Assembly: GCF_001418105.1 (NCBI RefSeq)
Contig: NZ_LIQI01000019.1
Coordinates: 310,001-374,000, forward strand
Source of the DNA: Lacinutrix himadriensis
Lineage (GTDB): Bacteria; Bacteroidota; Bacteroidia; Flavobacteriales; Flavobacteriaceae
DNA: 64,000 nucleotides
Direction of reading: 5' to 3'
Made by a program: the position numbers and the translations under genes
Shown here: positions 1 to 8,365 of the stretch, one piece after another
Layout of the letters: every line of letters begins with the position of its first letter
Numbering within the stretch: the stretch's first letter is position 1
The notes under the pieces: generated by a model
Databases searched by the model: none
What the model was told of the DNA's origin: nothing
Seen by the model: the letters and a program-made list of their open reading frames with translations, nothing else

Positions 1-414
1 GAGGACATCAAAAAAGAGGGCCAGATCATCAATTTCCAATGTGAACATTCCACTATTAATGTGTTTTTAGATATCAAATTATTAAAACACATCCTTTATA
101 ACTTAGTATCGAATGCTATAAAATATTCGGAAGAACAACAGGAAATCACCATTAAAATAGCAACTAAAAATCAGTTGGTATACATAGAAATAAAAGATCA
201 AGGCATTGGTATTCCTTCCGAAGATCAAGACCATATGTTTCAACGTTTTTACCGTGCAAATAATGCTTCCAATATACAAGGCACTGGTTTAGGACTAAAT
301 ATCGTGAAGCAATACACCGAATTAATGAATGGTACCATTAATTTTAAAAGTGAAATAAATAAAGGCTCTACCTTTTCTATAACCTTTCCTTTAAACGAAA
401 AACAAGATGAATAA
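1..414 (+). CDS. Sensor histidine kinase, C-terminal part (partial at left edge)
   Basis: The reading frame is open to base 1, so the gene starts outside the window and only the HATPase_c domain is visible. The N box (LLKHILYNLVSNAIKYS), G1 box (DQGIGIP), F box (FQRFYRA) and G2 box (GTGLGLNIVKQY) are intact, and the end matches the GSTFSITFP strand of the ATP-binding fold. It should be a catalytically competent ATP-binding half of a two-component kinase. It overlaps the next gene, a response regulator, by 8 bp, so the two are very likely a cognate pair translated together. The sensing domain is not in the window and the stimulus cannot be read. Confidence 0.93.
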   Translation, partial: EDIKKEGQIINFQCEHSTINVFLDIKLLKHILYNLVSNAIKYSEEQQEITIKIATKNQLVYIEIKDQGIGIPSEDQDHMFQRFYRANNASNIQGTGLGLNIVKQYTELMNGTINFKSEINKGSTFSITFPLNEKQDE

Positions 415-1477
415 AATACTATTAATTGAAGACAATCAAGACGTAAGAGAAAATACAGCAGATATTCTTGAATTAAACAATTACACCGTAATTACTGCAG
501 AAAACGGTAAAATTGGTGTTGAAAAAGCGATAAAAAACAATCCAGATATCATTATTTGCGATATCATGATGCCAGAATTAGATGGCTTTGGTGTTTTTGA
601 AAGCTTAAGTAAAAACCATAATACAGCGCGTATTCCTTTTATTTTTCTAAGTGCTAAATCGGAAAAAACAGATATAAGAAAAGGAATGAATATTGGCGTA
701 GATGATTATTTAACCAAACCATTTGAAGAGGATGAATTATTAGACGCCATAGTGTGCCGTATAAAAAAGAATGCCTTTTTGAAAAAAGAATTCTCTAAAA
801 ACATAGAAGGTATTAGTGAATTTATCAACGAAGCTTCAGACTATCTAAAGTTAGAAGAACTTTCTAAAGATCGCAATCTAGAAAAGTATAAAACGAAAGA
901 TTGTATTTTTAATGAAGGGACCGCTGCGCATCAATTATATTTTATACAAAGCGGAAATGTAAAAACATATAGAACTACCGAATCTGGAAAAGAATTTGTT
1001 ACAGGCTTATATGGACCTGGAGATTTTATTGGTCAGTTATCACTTCTTGGCGATAAAGGTTTATACGTAGAAACGGCAAGTGTATTAGAAGATGCTGAGA
1101 TTTGCGGAATCCCAAAAGCAGATTTCACCAAACTCTTGTATGGTAACAAAGAGGTTTCCAATAAATTTATAGATATTATCTCTAATAATTTAATAGACAT
1201 GCAGGAACATTTAGTAGATATGGCCTACGCTACAGTACGAAAAAGAACAGCCAAAGCATTGTTAGAATTAGATGAAAAAGGACTAATTAAAGATAATAAA
1301 CATACGGGTATAAGTATTCCTAGAGAAGATTTTGCAGGATTAATTGGTACGGCAACAGAAACGGCTATACGTATGTTAACCGAATTTAAACATGAAGGTT
1401 TAATTGACGTAGAAACAAACAGAAGGCTTGTTATATTAGACAAAGAAAGTCTAAAACAAATTTCAGAATTTGGATAA
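407..1477 (+). CDS. Response regulator with CRP/FNR-type output (REC-cNMP-HTH)
   Basis: This 356-residue protein has an N-terminal receiver domain (about 1-120) with acidic pair E8/D9, phospho-acceptor D52 (CDIMMPELDG) and K104 (LTKPF). A linker leads to a CRP-like beta-roll (about 155-275, including GDFIGQLSLLG) and a winged helix at the C-terminus (about 300-350). The recognition helix reads ATETAIRML, keeping the Glu and Arg of FNR (VETISRLL) but lacking the extra N-terminal Arg of CRP. No N-terminal Cys cluster is present, so it is not an FNR-type Fe-S sensor, and phosphorylation probably replaces ligand binding. FNR-like helices contact TGA half-sites, which makes this the best candidate for binding the 14 TGA-N6-TCA promoter sites in the window (inference). 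Confidence 0.93.
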   Translation: MNKILLIEDNQDVRENTADILELNNYTVITAENGKIGVEKAIKNNPDIIICDIMMPELDGFGVFESLSKNHNTARIPFIFLSAKSEKTDIRKGMNIGVDDYLTKPFEEDELLDAIVCRIKKNAFLKKEFSKNIEGISEFINEASDYLKLEELSKDRNLEKYKTKDCIFNEGTAAHQLYFIQSGNVKTYRTTESGKEFVTGLYGPGDFIGQLSLLGDKGLYVETASVLEDAEICGIPKADFTKLLYGNKEVSNKFIDIISNNLIDMQEHLVDMAYATVRKRTAKALLELDEKGLIKDNKHTGISIPREDFAGLIGTATETAIRMLTEFKHEGLIDVETNRRLVILDKESLKQISEFG

Positions 1478-1490
1478 TAAATATTAAATA

Positions 1491-1532
1491 AAAAAAGAGT
1501 TTTACTATAATCACAAAGTAAAACTCTTTTTT
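1491..1532. terminator. Bidirectional intrinsic terminator
   Basis: A perfect 16-bp inverted repeat (1491-1506 with 1517-1532) has a 10-nt loop, with A-run and T-run flanks in both directions. It sits between the convergent ends of the response regulator and the 1534-1749 gene and should stop both transcripts. Confidence 0.88.
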
Positions 1533-1533
1533 A

Positions 1534-1749
1534 TTATCTAAACTTTTTAATCAAACTATTCATTATAAATGTTAGCAGTTGTTCTTGCAAAGCTCCTTTA
1601 ACCTCATTTTTAATAGAAGTTGCGCTAAGGCTATCTTTAGAGCTTTTTAAATTCAGTTTTATATGTTGTTTATAAATCTGTTTTTGCAGACTTAAAATTT
1701 TTAACTGATTATCTATTTCGTCAAACGAATTGTAACTATTTGGTATCAT
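1534..1749 (-). CDS. Small hypothetical protein, third gene of the YtxH operon
   Basis: This is a 71-residue charged helical protein with no family I recognise. Its start overlaps the end of the holin-like gene by 14 bp and it runs into a strong terminator, so it is the last gene of the operon driven by the promoter at 2466-2508. A heptad-like Leu/Ile pattern (LKILSLQKQIYKQHIKL) suggests an amphipathic helix. Its position beside a membrane protein and a YtxH protein suggests an envelope-associated stress role (inference). Confidence 0.7.
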   Translation of the reverse strand: MIPNSYNSFDEIDNQLKILSLQKQIYKQHIKLNLKSSKDSLSATSIKNEVKGALQEQLLTFIMNSLIKKFR

Positions 1750-2095
1750 CTTTTATAAAATAACATTTAGAAAACTTTCTTAATAATGGTCCGTTAAACC
1801 TATCTCTTAAAAAATAAACAACCATTACAACGAACACATAAAACAAGCCAACAATTAAAAAACCATAAAACGTATCATCTAAAATTTGCGCTAGTCTAAA
1901 AGCTACTGCAAAAGATAATATTAATAAAGTAATACATGCCAAAGAACCAATCACGATAATTTTTGTGATATACGTAACACCTAGCATAAGCACTTTAAAA
2001 CTTTTAAGCTTAATGTATTCTTCACTGCTTTTTAAATAGGCATGAACATGAACATCGGTCTCTAATACGTTTTCTTTTAATTTTTCAAAAGCCAT
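1736..2095 (-). CDS. Holin-superfamily-like small membrane protein
   Basis: The protein has 119 residues: an amphipathic N-terminus (about 1-35), two adjacent hydrophobic segments (about 40-68 and 75-97), and a basic C-terminus (RDRFNGPLLRKF). This matches the Bacteroidota proteins annotated as 'phage holin family/superfamily III', which are chromosomal stress-operon proteins and not phage genes. It lies 5 bp downstream of the YtxH gene and is co-transcribed with it. No nearby endolysin supports a lytic role, so an inner-membrane structural or stress protein is more likely. Confidence 0.78.
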   Translation of the reverse strand: MAFEKLKENVLETDVHVHAYLKSSEEYIKLKSFKVLMLGVTYITKIIVIGSLACITLLILSFAVAFRLAQILDDTFYGFLIVGLFYVFVVMVVYFLRDRFNGPLLRKFSKCYFIKDDTK

Positions 2096-2100
2096 ACTAA

Positions 2101-2424
2101 TTATTTTTGAGGCTCCATTTTTTTAAGCTCTTCTAACTTGCGTTCTAAGCTAGAAATAATGTCTTCGGCCTTACCATTCATATGCGAAATAGTTTCATCT
2201 AACTTTTCTTTCATTTCTTGTTTTTTCTCATGTACTGATCTTGTAAGATCTGCTTTAGCATGCGATACACGTTCCGAAATATCATGTTTTGTTTCGTCTG
2301 CTTTTTGTTTGATTTTTTTTCTGGTTTTAATCCCTTTATCCGGTGCATATAAAACGCCGATTCCAGCTCCTATTGCAGCTCCCGCTAATAAAGCTAATAG
2401 TGTGTTTTCTTTAGTACTTGACAT
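2101..2424 (-). CDS. YtxH domain protein (general stress type)
   Basis: This 107-residue protein has a glycine-rich N-terminal membrane segment (LALLAGAAIGAGIGVLYAP, about 8-26) followed by a long charged coiled coil of Lys/Glu/Asp repeats. That is the arrangement of YtxH (PF12732) general stress proteins. It is the first gene of a three-gene operon whose promoter has the TGA-N6-TCA palindrome at 2497-2508. A role in stress-induced envelope protection is typical for the family, but the molecular activity is unknown. Confidence 0.87.
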   Translation of the reverse strand: MSSTKENTLLALLAGAAIGAGIGVLYAPDKGIKTRKKIKQKADETKHDISERVSHAKADLTRSVHEKKQEMKEKLDETISHMNGKAEDIISSLERKLEELKKMEPQK

Positions 2425-2465
2425 AATTCTATCATTTAAAGATTAATAAATTAATTTCTATACCT

Positions 2466-2508
2466 CAAAAGTAGGACAACAAACTAGGAATTAGAATGAC
2501 CTAGGTCA
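2466..2508 (-). promoter_or_regulatory. Regulon promoter 1: TGACCTAGGTCA site plus -7 TACTTTTG
   Basis: The palindrome at 2497-2508 is perfect. Exactly 23 bp downstream on the minus strand is a consensus -7 element (2473-2466). It drives the YtxH operon and is back to back with promoter 2. Confidence 0.86.
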
Positions 2509-2549
2509 CTCTGTTAGATATTAATAACTGCATAAAAAAAATAGCCAAA

Positions 2550-2592
2550 TGATGTAAGTCATTCCTTTTTTATGCAAAGCATCCTACTTTAG
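2550..2592 (+). promoter_or_regulatory. Regulon promoter 2: TGATGTAAGTCA site plus -7 TACTTTAG
   Basis: The site is at 2550-2561 and the -7 element at 2585-2592, with the same 23-bp spacer. It faces the 2613 gene. Centre-to-centre distance to the divergent site 1 is 53 bp, so one intergenic region controls both directions. Confidence 0.84.
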
Positions 2593-2612
2593 ACCTACAA
2601 TAAGTAAATACC

Positions 2613-3083
2613 ATGGAATCTAAAATAAAAGAAACAACCGAAAAGCGCATTTTTATAAAATCATATCCAAAATTTCAGCAAATAGAAGCACTAATAAAAG
2701 CGATGAACTTACCAGAGAATAAAAACCCACAAATCTCTATTATTGGTAAGTTTGATGAAGACCCTTTGGATGCTACAAAAAATGTAGCTGCTTTAGAAGA
2801 GGAAATGGAAACAAAGTGCAAAGCATTATTTCCATATCCAATAGACTTTGGCATTCTTTCCAATCCTGAAATTGGTACCATTTTCATTACAGGATTTCTT
2901 GTGTCCACGTTTTTACAAGAAATAGAACGCAAAGAAATTGGTGCCATGCTAACCGGTCCTTTTGGAATTTTAAGAGGTTTAGGAATATACCCCGAAAGCG
3001 CTGCTTTAAATTTAAAAGCATTACAACTTGGACGCTATTTATTAATTGTTAGAGGCACTAAAAAAGAGTTAAAAGCATTATGA
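2613..3083 (+). CDS. Hypothetical stress-regulon protein, YflT/DUF1269-like appearance
   Basis: This 156-residue soluble protein begins with a charged region. It then has a glycine-containing hydrophobic stretch (GAMLTGPFGILRGLGI, about 110-126) and a final strand LGRYLLIVRG followed by a Lys/Glu tail. The last two elements resemble general stress protein 17M/YflT and DUF1269 proteins, where a Gly-rich segment precedes an 'L..G..LL.VRG' strand, but similarity by eye is weak. It has its own regulon promoter (2550-2592), with the predicted transcript start 12-15 bp before the ATG. Function unknown. Confidence 0.72.
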   Translation: MESKIKETTEKRIFIKSYPKFQQIEALIKAMNLPENKNPQISIIGKFDEDPLDATKNVAALEEEMETKCKALFPYPIDFGILSNPEIGTIFITGFLVSTFLQEIERKEIGAMLTGPFGILRGLGIYPESAALNLKALQLGRYLLIVRGTKKELKAL

Positions 3084-3141
3084 AACGACTAATTTTCAGC
3101 GCGTTAATAACACAAATCCGTATGCCTTATATTTAATTAAC

Positions 3142-3184
3142 TGATCTAAGTCATTTCACATAAAATGTTTAGTTACCACCTTTA
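3142..3184 (+). promoter_or_regulatory. Regulon promoter 3: TGATCTAAGTCA site plus -7 CACCTTTA
   Basis: The site is at 3142-3153 and the -7-like element at 3177-3184, again with a 23-bp spacer. The -7 element departs from consensus at its first base. It drives the 3210-4424 genes. Confidence 0.8.
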
Positions 3185-3209
3185 CATATAACTTATTAAG
3201 ACCTATACC

Positions 3210-3986
3210 ATGGAAACAAATGTTTCATATTTCGAAAATAAAAAGGAGTTCCGACTTTTCGTAACAAAATCCTTTACCAATCTAATTACACTAAAAAAAG
3301 AAGGGAATCAAACCTCTTTTAATGCATTAGTGCTAGAAATAATGCCGCAAATAAGACAGTATGTGAATACACAATTAAATGCTGCTATTAGAAAAGGGGA
3401 TTTCTCCAAAAACAAGTATAAAGCTGACGATATAATAGATCAACTATTTATTGAAATCTACGACCATATTGAAGAGGTGGAAAAAGAAGAACACTTTTAT
3501 AAATGGCTATTTAAAAAAACCAATGCTTTGTTGGAGGATATTATTGAAGAAGAAGCGTTTGATGATTTTTTCTTTAAAAATATTGATGACTATTCTAAAC
3601 CAGAATGGAGTGCTATGCAAGAGAAGTATAGCTCGGATGCAGAAGGCGACGGACACTTAAAATTGATTGAAGAATTTGATGACAGGTCTTACAATCACAA
3701 TGATTATACTTTAAAGGATGTATTTATTGAGAATAAAGAAAAAGGTTGGATAGAAAAAATAGATGCAGATTTAAGTGATGAGGAAATTAAAAACCACATC
3801 AAAATGGTATTGCACAACTTACCATATGCTATGCGTAATGTTTTTGAACTATCTACAAACCAAAAACTAGAGCTGGAAGAAATTGCCGAAATACGAAAAA
3901 ATACAGTGGAAGAAGTAACCCAACTTTTAAAAGATGCGAAGAAAGCTTTACAGCTAAGTTTTTTCAATAGATATCCAAACGATTAA
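3210..3986 (+). CDS. Divergent sigma-70-like (ECF-type) factor
   Basis: This is a 258-residue protein. Residues about 75-105 (KADDIIDQLFIEIYDHI) look like sigma region 2 ('AEDIVQDVFLKLW'). Residues about 205-250 (LPYAMRNVFELSTNQKLELE, then EIAEIRKNTVEEV) look like region 4 with its helix-turn-helix. An acidic insert of about 80 residues separates the two, longer than in ordinary ECF factors. No anti-sigma gene is adjacent. It is under the shared palindromic promoter, so the regulon may have a second layer. A degenerate sigma-fold protein without promoter recognition is the alternative. Confidence 0.68.
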   Translation: METNVSYFENKKEFRLFVTKSFTNLITLKKEGNQTSFNALVLEIMPQIRQYVNTQLNAAIRKGDFSKNKYKADDIIDQLFIEIYDHIEEVEKEEHFYKWLFKKTNALLEDIIEEEAFDDFFFKNIDDYSKPEWSAMQEKYSSDAEGDGHLKLIEEFDDRSYNHNDYTLKDVFIENKEKGWIEKIDADLSDEEIKNHIKMVLHNLPYAMRNVFELSTNQKLELEEIAEIRKNTVEEVTQLLKDAKKALQLSFFNRYPND

Positions 3987-4016
3987 TAAAAATAATACAA
4001 CTTAATACATACCATT

Positions 4017-4424
4017 ATGAATACAGCAACTTTAAATCCAAAAACACAATATTTACTTGGTGCAGGACTAGATGTTTTACACTTTGAAAGTAGAGAATGG
4101 CTAGAAACTATCGACTTCTGGAAAGATGAAATTAGATTTTTTAATGATTTACTAAAGAAAAAAGAAGCTTCAGAAAAAAACAATGCAGCATATGAAAACA
4201 TGCTAAAAAACTTAGACAAGGTACATGCTGATTTGTTTAATGATTTAAAAGAAAGCGTTGTGGAACACGAACAATTATTATCGAAAATTGAATTGGCCGA
4301 AAAAGGATTATCCGATAATAATTACAGAGAAAAACACGCGCAACTTTTAGCAAGAATGAACACGTTTACAAAAGATTTCAAAACGTTTAAAAGCATTCTT
4401 TTTGATTACGCAAAAGGGCTATAA
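4017..4424 (+). CDS. Helical 'FWK' family protein, paralogue A
   Basis: This 135-residue all-helical soluble protein has an N-terminal motif REWLETIDFWKDEIRFFNDL followed by a coiled coil. The same arrangement recurs in the proteins at 23113-23499 and 24238-24696, so these form a paralogous family within this regulon. No named domain is recognised. It lies 30 bp after the sigma-like gene with no site of its own, so it is probably co-transcribed with it. The conserved aromatic patch suggests a helix-bundle interaction surface (inference). Confidence 0.74.
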   Translation: MNTATLNPKTQYLLGAGLDVLHFESREWLETIDFWKDEIRFFNDLLKKKEASEKNNAAYENMLKNLDKVHADLFNDLKESVVEHEQLLSKIELAEKGLSDNNYREKHAQLLARMNTFTKDFKTFKSILFDYAKGL

Positions 4425-4431
4425 TTATCAC

Positions 4432-4482
4432 AACTACTGAAGAAATTAGTATTGTAGTTTAAACGCAATTTCTTCAGTAGTT
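4432..4482 (+). terminator. Strong 16-bp hairpin between 4424 and 4516
   Basis: Arms 4432-4447 and 4467-4482 are perfectly complementary with a 19-nt loop. The hairpin is followed by a weak T stretch (ATTTTAAA) and has no long T-run. It could be a terminator or a processing/attenuation hairpin, since the next gene has no visible regulon promoter. Confidence 0.66.
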
Positions 4483-4515
4483 ATTTTAAACATAAAATAC
4501 TAAAGCACAACAACT

Positions 4516-4872
4516 ATGGAATTATTACTATATACTAAAACATATAATACGGCAGATACTATTCATAATTTTATGGATTTATACTACAGTTTACATATGA
4601 CACATTTGGCCAGTGATCTTTTACAAAAAGGATTATCTCCTGACCAAATTACAGATGCTGTTGCAACCGCCATTAGCATTGCAAAAACATCTGGTATGGA
4701 GACAAACAAACATTTTATGCCCGTATATAGTGGAATAAACGAAGAAATTATTCAGGATTGTAAACTCTCGCATTTAGGATATGGATTGGTAATATTGAAT
4801 GCCGATAAAAGTTTACCTCTTGTAGGAAGCTTTCAAGTAGATGTTTTAAAAGAATTCCTTAATGAGCATTAA
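4516..4872 (+). CDS. Hypothetical protein, 118 residues
   Basis: The protein is predicted soluble with mixed alpha/beta character. It has an N-terminal helix pair rich in aromatics and His (TIHNFMDLYYSLHMTHLASD), a segment LSPDQITDAVATAISIAKTS, and a C-terminal strand-turn GYGLVILNADKSLPLVGSF. I do not recognise the family. It follows the hairpin at 4432-4482 on the same strand and may be expressed by read-through from the 3210 operon. Nothing visible indicates enzymatic residues. Confidence 0.66.
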   Translation: MELLLYTKTYNTADTIHNFMDLYYSLHMTHLASDLLQKGLSPDQITDAVATAISIAKTSGMETNKHFMPVYSGINEEIIQDCKLSHLGYGLVILNADKSLPLVGSFQVDVLKEFLNEH

Positions 4873-4886
4873 ATAAGTAAAGCACT

Positions 4887-5652
4887 TTACAAATTGATTT
4901 CCATGCTAATTGGACAATGATCAGAACCATAGTATTCGGATAATATATTTGTAGCTTCTATTTTTTCAACTAGTAAATTACTTACCAAAAAGTAATCAAT
5001 TCGCCATCCGGTGTTACGCTCTCTAGACTTAAAGCGATAGCTCCAAAAAGTATATGCAATCGTATTGGGATGTAAATATCTATAGCTATCTACAAATCCA
5101 GATTGGATAAAATGATCCATTCCGTCTATTTCAATTTGTGTATAACCTGCAGTTTTATTGTAATTAGATGCATCGTTTTTTAAATCGATAGCTTTGTGTG
5201 CAACATTAAAATCGCCACAAATAATAACCGGTTTTGTCTTTTCCAAATTTTTTAAATATTTCAAAAAATCGGTATCCCATTGTTGCCTATAATCTAAACG
5301 ATCTAATTTTTGACCAGAATTAGGCACATAAACGTTTACTAAATAAAAACCTTCGTATTCTGCACATTGTATTCTACCTTCTGCATCATGCTCTGAAATG
5401 TTCATATCATTACTAACAGATAGTGGTTTCGTTTTACTTAAAATGGCCGTTCCAGAATACCCTTTTTTATCTGCAGAATTATAATACTGTTCATAACCAT
5501 GCATCGACAACAGTGCTTTTTCCACTTCATTATCCTGCGCTTTTGTTTCCTGCAAACACAAAATATCTGGGTTTAAAATCCCTATAGATTCAAAAAAAAT
5601 CCTTTTTCACTATAGCTCGTATTCCATTTACATTCCAAGACACAATTTTCAT
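4887..5652 (-). pseudogene. Exodeoxyribonuclease III (ExoA/Xth family), frameshifted near the N-terminus
   Basis: The ATG at 5652 begins MKIVSWNVNGIRAIVKKDFF, the standard start of ExoIII/AP endonucleases, but an 8-base A run on the plus strand (5592-5599) then brings a stop codon into frame. With seven bases the protein would continue as ESIGILNPDILCLQETKAQD and stay in frame to 4887. Downstream motifs are intact: LQETK (catalytic Glu), GDFNVAH, and GSDHCPI near the end, giving about 254 residues in total. It should cut abasic sites in DNA repair. Either it is a phase-variable or broken gene, or the homopolymer is a sequencing error. The remaining in-frame portion alone (from an internal TTG at 5561) would lack the first strand. 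Confidence 0.85.
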
Positions 5653-5780
5653 AAAATCTATTTTTTTTTTAGTGTAATCGACTACCTCTAATTTGTTTTT
5701 ATATAAAATATATTTAAATTATTTAAACCTAAAAAATATCGTTTTTAATGAACAAATAAATACCATAAGAATCGCATTTA

Positions 5781-8282
5781 CTATTGTGCTTTTTTACGTT
5801 TATACCACTTGACAGCTTCGCACCATATCACAGCTAAAAAACCTGTTCCCACGCTAATTAATAATTGAAAAAGGTTTAACGTTTCAAAAGTAAAAAAGTT
5901 TGCGAATGGTTTTATAAAAAGTAACGATGCTGTAATAGCAATGGTGATACCGATTATTAATGGAACTAGCTTATTTTTATACTTTAAGGTCGTTAAAACG
6001 GAATAATAAAAAGAACGATTAACCAAGGTTAGAAATATATTCGCGGCAATTAATGTGGTAAAAACCATACTTCGTGTTAGCGCTTCGCTATAACCATTTT
6101 GAATGCCATATTGATATACAATAAGCACACCCAAGGTAATTATTAAACCTTGCACGATACTCGTGGCTAATTCTTTTCCGTTAAAAAAAGTAACCGTAAA
6201 CGGACGCGGTTTTTGAAGCATGCTATTTTTTTCTATCGGTTCATTTTCATAAATAATAGAACATGTTGGCCCCATAATTAATTCTAAAAAAATAATATGT
6301 ACCGGATAAAATATATTTGGAAATTCCCAACCCAAGGCTAAAGGAATAAAAACGGTTAAAATAATTGGGATATGAATAGAGATAATATACTGAATGGCTT
6401 TTTTTAGATTTGCATAAATCCGTCTGCCCATAGCAATAGCATCTACCATTTTGGATAGATCATCTTCCAATAGAATCAAGGAAGCTGCTTGTTTCGCAAT
6501 TTCAGTTCCTTTTTTACCCATCGCAATACCAATATGTGCCGCTTTTAGCGCAGGTCCGTCATTAACACCATCTCCAGTCATGGCAACAATTTCATTATTC
6601 GCTTTTAAAGCGTTGATAATTTTTAATTTTGCCTGCGGAAACATTCTTGTAAATATGGTAGTGTCTGCTACTTTTTGCTGTAATTCGGTAGCATTCAGCT
6701 GCATTAATTCATCGCCAGAAATACTTTTTTCATAGCCTTTGAATCCAATTTCTTTGGCAATAGCTTTAGTCGTTAATGCATTATCACCAGTAATAATTTT
6801 AACCTTTATTCCTGCTAAATTAAAATCTTCAAATACCGATGCTATATTTTTCTTTGGCGGATCGTAAAAAGCAACTATTCCTTTAAAATGAAATGGAAAA
6901 TCTTGCTGTTTCTCTGGATAATCATTCCCTTCAAAATGCGTTTCCGCCACACCCAACACACGATACCCTTCTGATGTTATGGTTTTAATCGCATTATTTA
7001 TTTGTTCCTTTTCTAAAGTGGAAAGATTGGAAATCGCCATTAAAGCTTCTGGTGCTCCTTTTGCTGCAATAATCCTTTTTCCTTGCTTGTTTTCAAAGAC
7101 ATGTGTCATCATTGGTGGTTTTCCACCTAAAGGATATTCGTGTACCAGTTGAAATTGAGAACGTTCGTCTATCTCGCTTGTATTTTTATATGCAGCATGC
7201 AAGGCTATTTCCATAGCATCAAAAGGAATGGGTTCACTTGCCCACATGGATATTCGAATTAGTTCTTTTTCAGCAACACCAAAACCATCCTCTATTTTGA
7301 ATATTTTATTAGAAGACAAAGTGTAAAGTCTCGCAAGACTCATTTTATTTTCGGTTATAGTTCCCGTTTTATCTGTACAAATAACAGTGGCACTTCCTAA
7401 AGTCTCCACCGTTTTTATTTGTTTCACAATAACTCCCAATTTCATTAATCGCCATGCTCCCATTGCCATAAAGGTGGCGAAAGCGACAGGAATCTCCTCA
7501 GGCAAAATACTCATCGCTAAGGTTAAAGCTTTCAGTAAACTATCTAAAATATTATGAGAATGGTAGAAGTTAATTCCCCAAACAATTATAAAAACAACAG
7601 CACCAATAATAGCCATTTTTTTTACAAAATTGTTAATCTGTAATTCTAATGGCGTTTTTTCTTTTTGTATTCCTTCTAAGCTTTTTCCTATTTTTCCTAA
7701 TTGCGTTTCACTACCTATAGCAGTAACCGTAACAATAGCCAATCCGCCGGAAACCAATGTTCCTTGATATACTTGATGATCTTCTTTTGTTTTGTCTTTA
7801 TAAACGGTTAGGGATTCTCCGGTTAGGATAGATTCATTTACTGAAAAATCATTGGAATGGACAATAATTCCATCTGCAGCGACAGTACCTCCTTCTTCCA
7901 CAATAAGGCTGTCACCTACAACTAATAATTCACTTTTTATTTCCTCGGTCTCGCCATTACGAATGACTTTACATTTAGGTTCTGAAAAGGTTTTAAGTTT
8001 CTCTAAAGCATTCCGACTTCTAGAATCTTGGTATAAGGAAATAGCGGCGACAAGAACTGTAGCTGCCGTAAGAAATATACCGTCTCCTATATTTCCACTA
8101 ATAAAGTAAATAGAAGAAGCTACCAACAGCAAAATAACCATGGGCTCTTTTACTAAACTTTTAATAGCATCCAAAAAAGGATACTCTTTTTTAGCTTCTA
8201 GCTTGTTATAACCGTATGTAGTTCGTGCAGCTAATACTTCTTCATTGGTCAGCCCTTTTATGTTAAAATTATTTGTTTGCAT
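5781..8282 (-). CDS. P-type cation-transporting ATPase (probable Ca2+ type, P2A-like)
   Basis: The protein has 833 residues and the full P-type layout. It starts with a cation ATPase N-terminal domain (GLTNEEVLAARTTYGYNKL), followed by the actuator loop with LTGES. The M4 motif is PEEIPVAFAT, in place of the PEGLP of classical Ca2+ pumps. Then come the phosphorylation site DKTGT, the hinge MTGDGVNDGPALKAAHIGIA and C-terminal transmembrane helices. The PEEIP variant makes the ion uncertain: Ca2+ is likely, Mn2+ or another cation possible. It is the last gene of the operon BON-dehydrogenase-permease-ATPase that starts at the promoter 11814-11856, which links ion export to the stress programme. 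Confidence 0.9.
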   Translation of the reverse strand: MQTNNFNIKGLTNEEVLAARTTYGYNKLEAKKEYPFLDAIKSLVKEPMVILLLVASSIYFISGNIGDGIFLTAATVLVAAISLYQDSRSRNALEKLKTFSEPKCKVIRNGETEEIKSELLVVGDSLIVEEGGTVAADGIIVHSNDFSVNESILTGESLTVYKDKTKEDHQVYQGTLVSGGLAIVTVTAIGSETQLGKIGKSLEGIQKEKTPLELQINNFVKKMAIIGAVVFIIVWGINFYHSHNILDSLLKALTLAMSILPEEIPVAFATFMAMGAWRLMKLGVIVKQIKTVETLGSATVICTDKTGTITENKMSLARLYTLSSNKIFKIEDGFGVAEKELIRISMWASEPIPFDAMEIALHAAYKNTSEIDERSQFQLVHEYPLGGKPPMMTHVFENKQGKRIIAAKGAPEALMAISNLSTLEKEQINNAIKTITSEGYRVLGVAETHFEGNDYPEKQQDFPFHFKGIVAFYDPPKKNIASVFEDFNLAGIKVKIITGDNALTTKAIAKEIGFKGYEKSISGDELMQLNATELQQKVADTTIFTRMFPQAKLKIINALKANNEIVAMTGDGVNDGPALKAAHIGIAMGKKGTEIAKQAASLILLEDDLSKMVDAIAMGRRIYANLKKAIQYIISIHIPIILTVFIPLALGWEFPNIFYPVHIIFLELIMGPTCSIIYENEPIEKNSMLQKPRPFTVTFFNGKELATSIVQGLIITLGVLIVYQYGIQNGYSEALTRSMVFTTLIAANIFLTLVNRSFYYSVLTTLKYKNKLVPLIIGITIAITASLLFIKPFANFFTFETLNLFQLLISVGTGFLAVIWCEAVKWYKRKKAQ

Positions 8283-8365
8283 TAAAAAATTATGGGAAAG
8301 TGGTTTTTTTATAAATTTAATACATTCGTTTTAAAATTTGGACTTTCTAATGGAAAAACCTTCCA

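Noticed and set aside
1736-2095. Phage remnant suggested by the holin-like protein
   Set aside because: No other phage gene is nearby, and the protein is part of a YtxH operon under the stress promoter, a usual chromosomal context in Bacteroidota.
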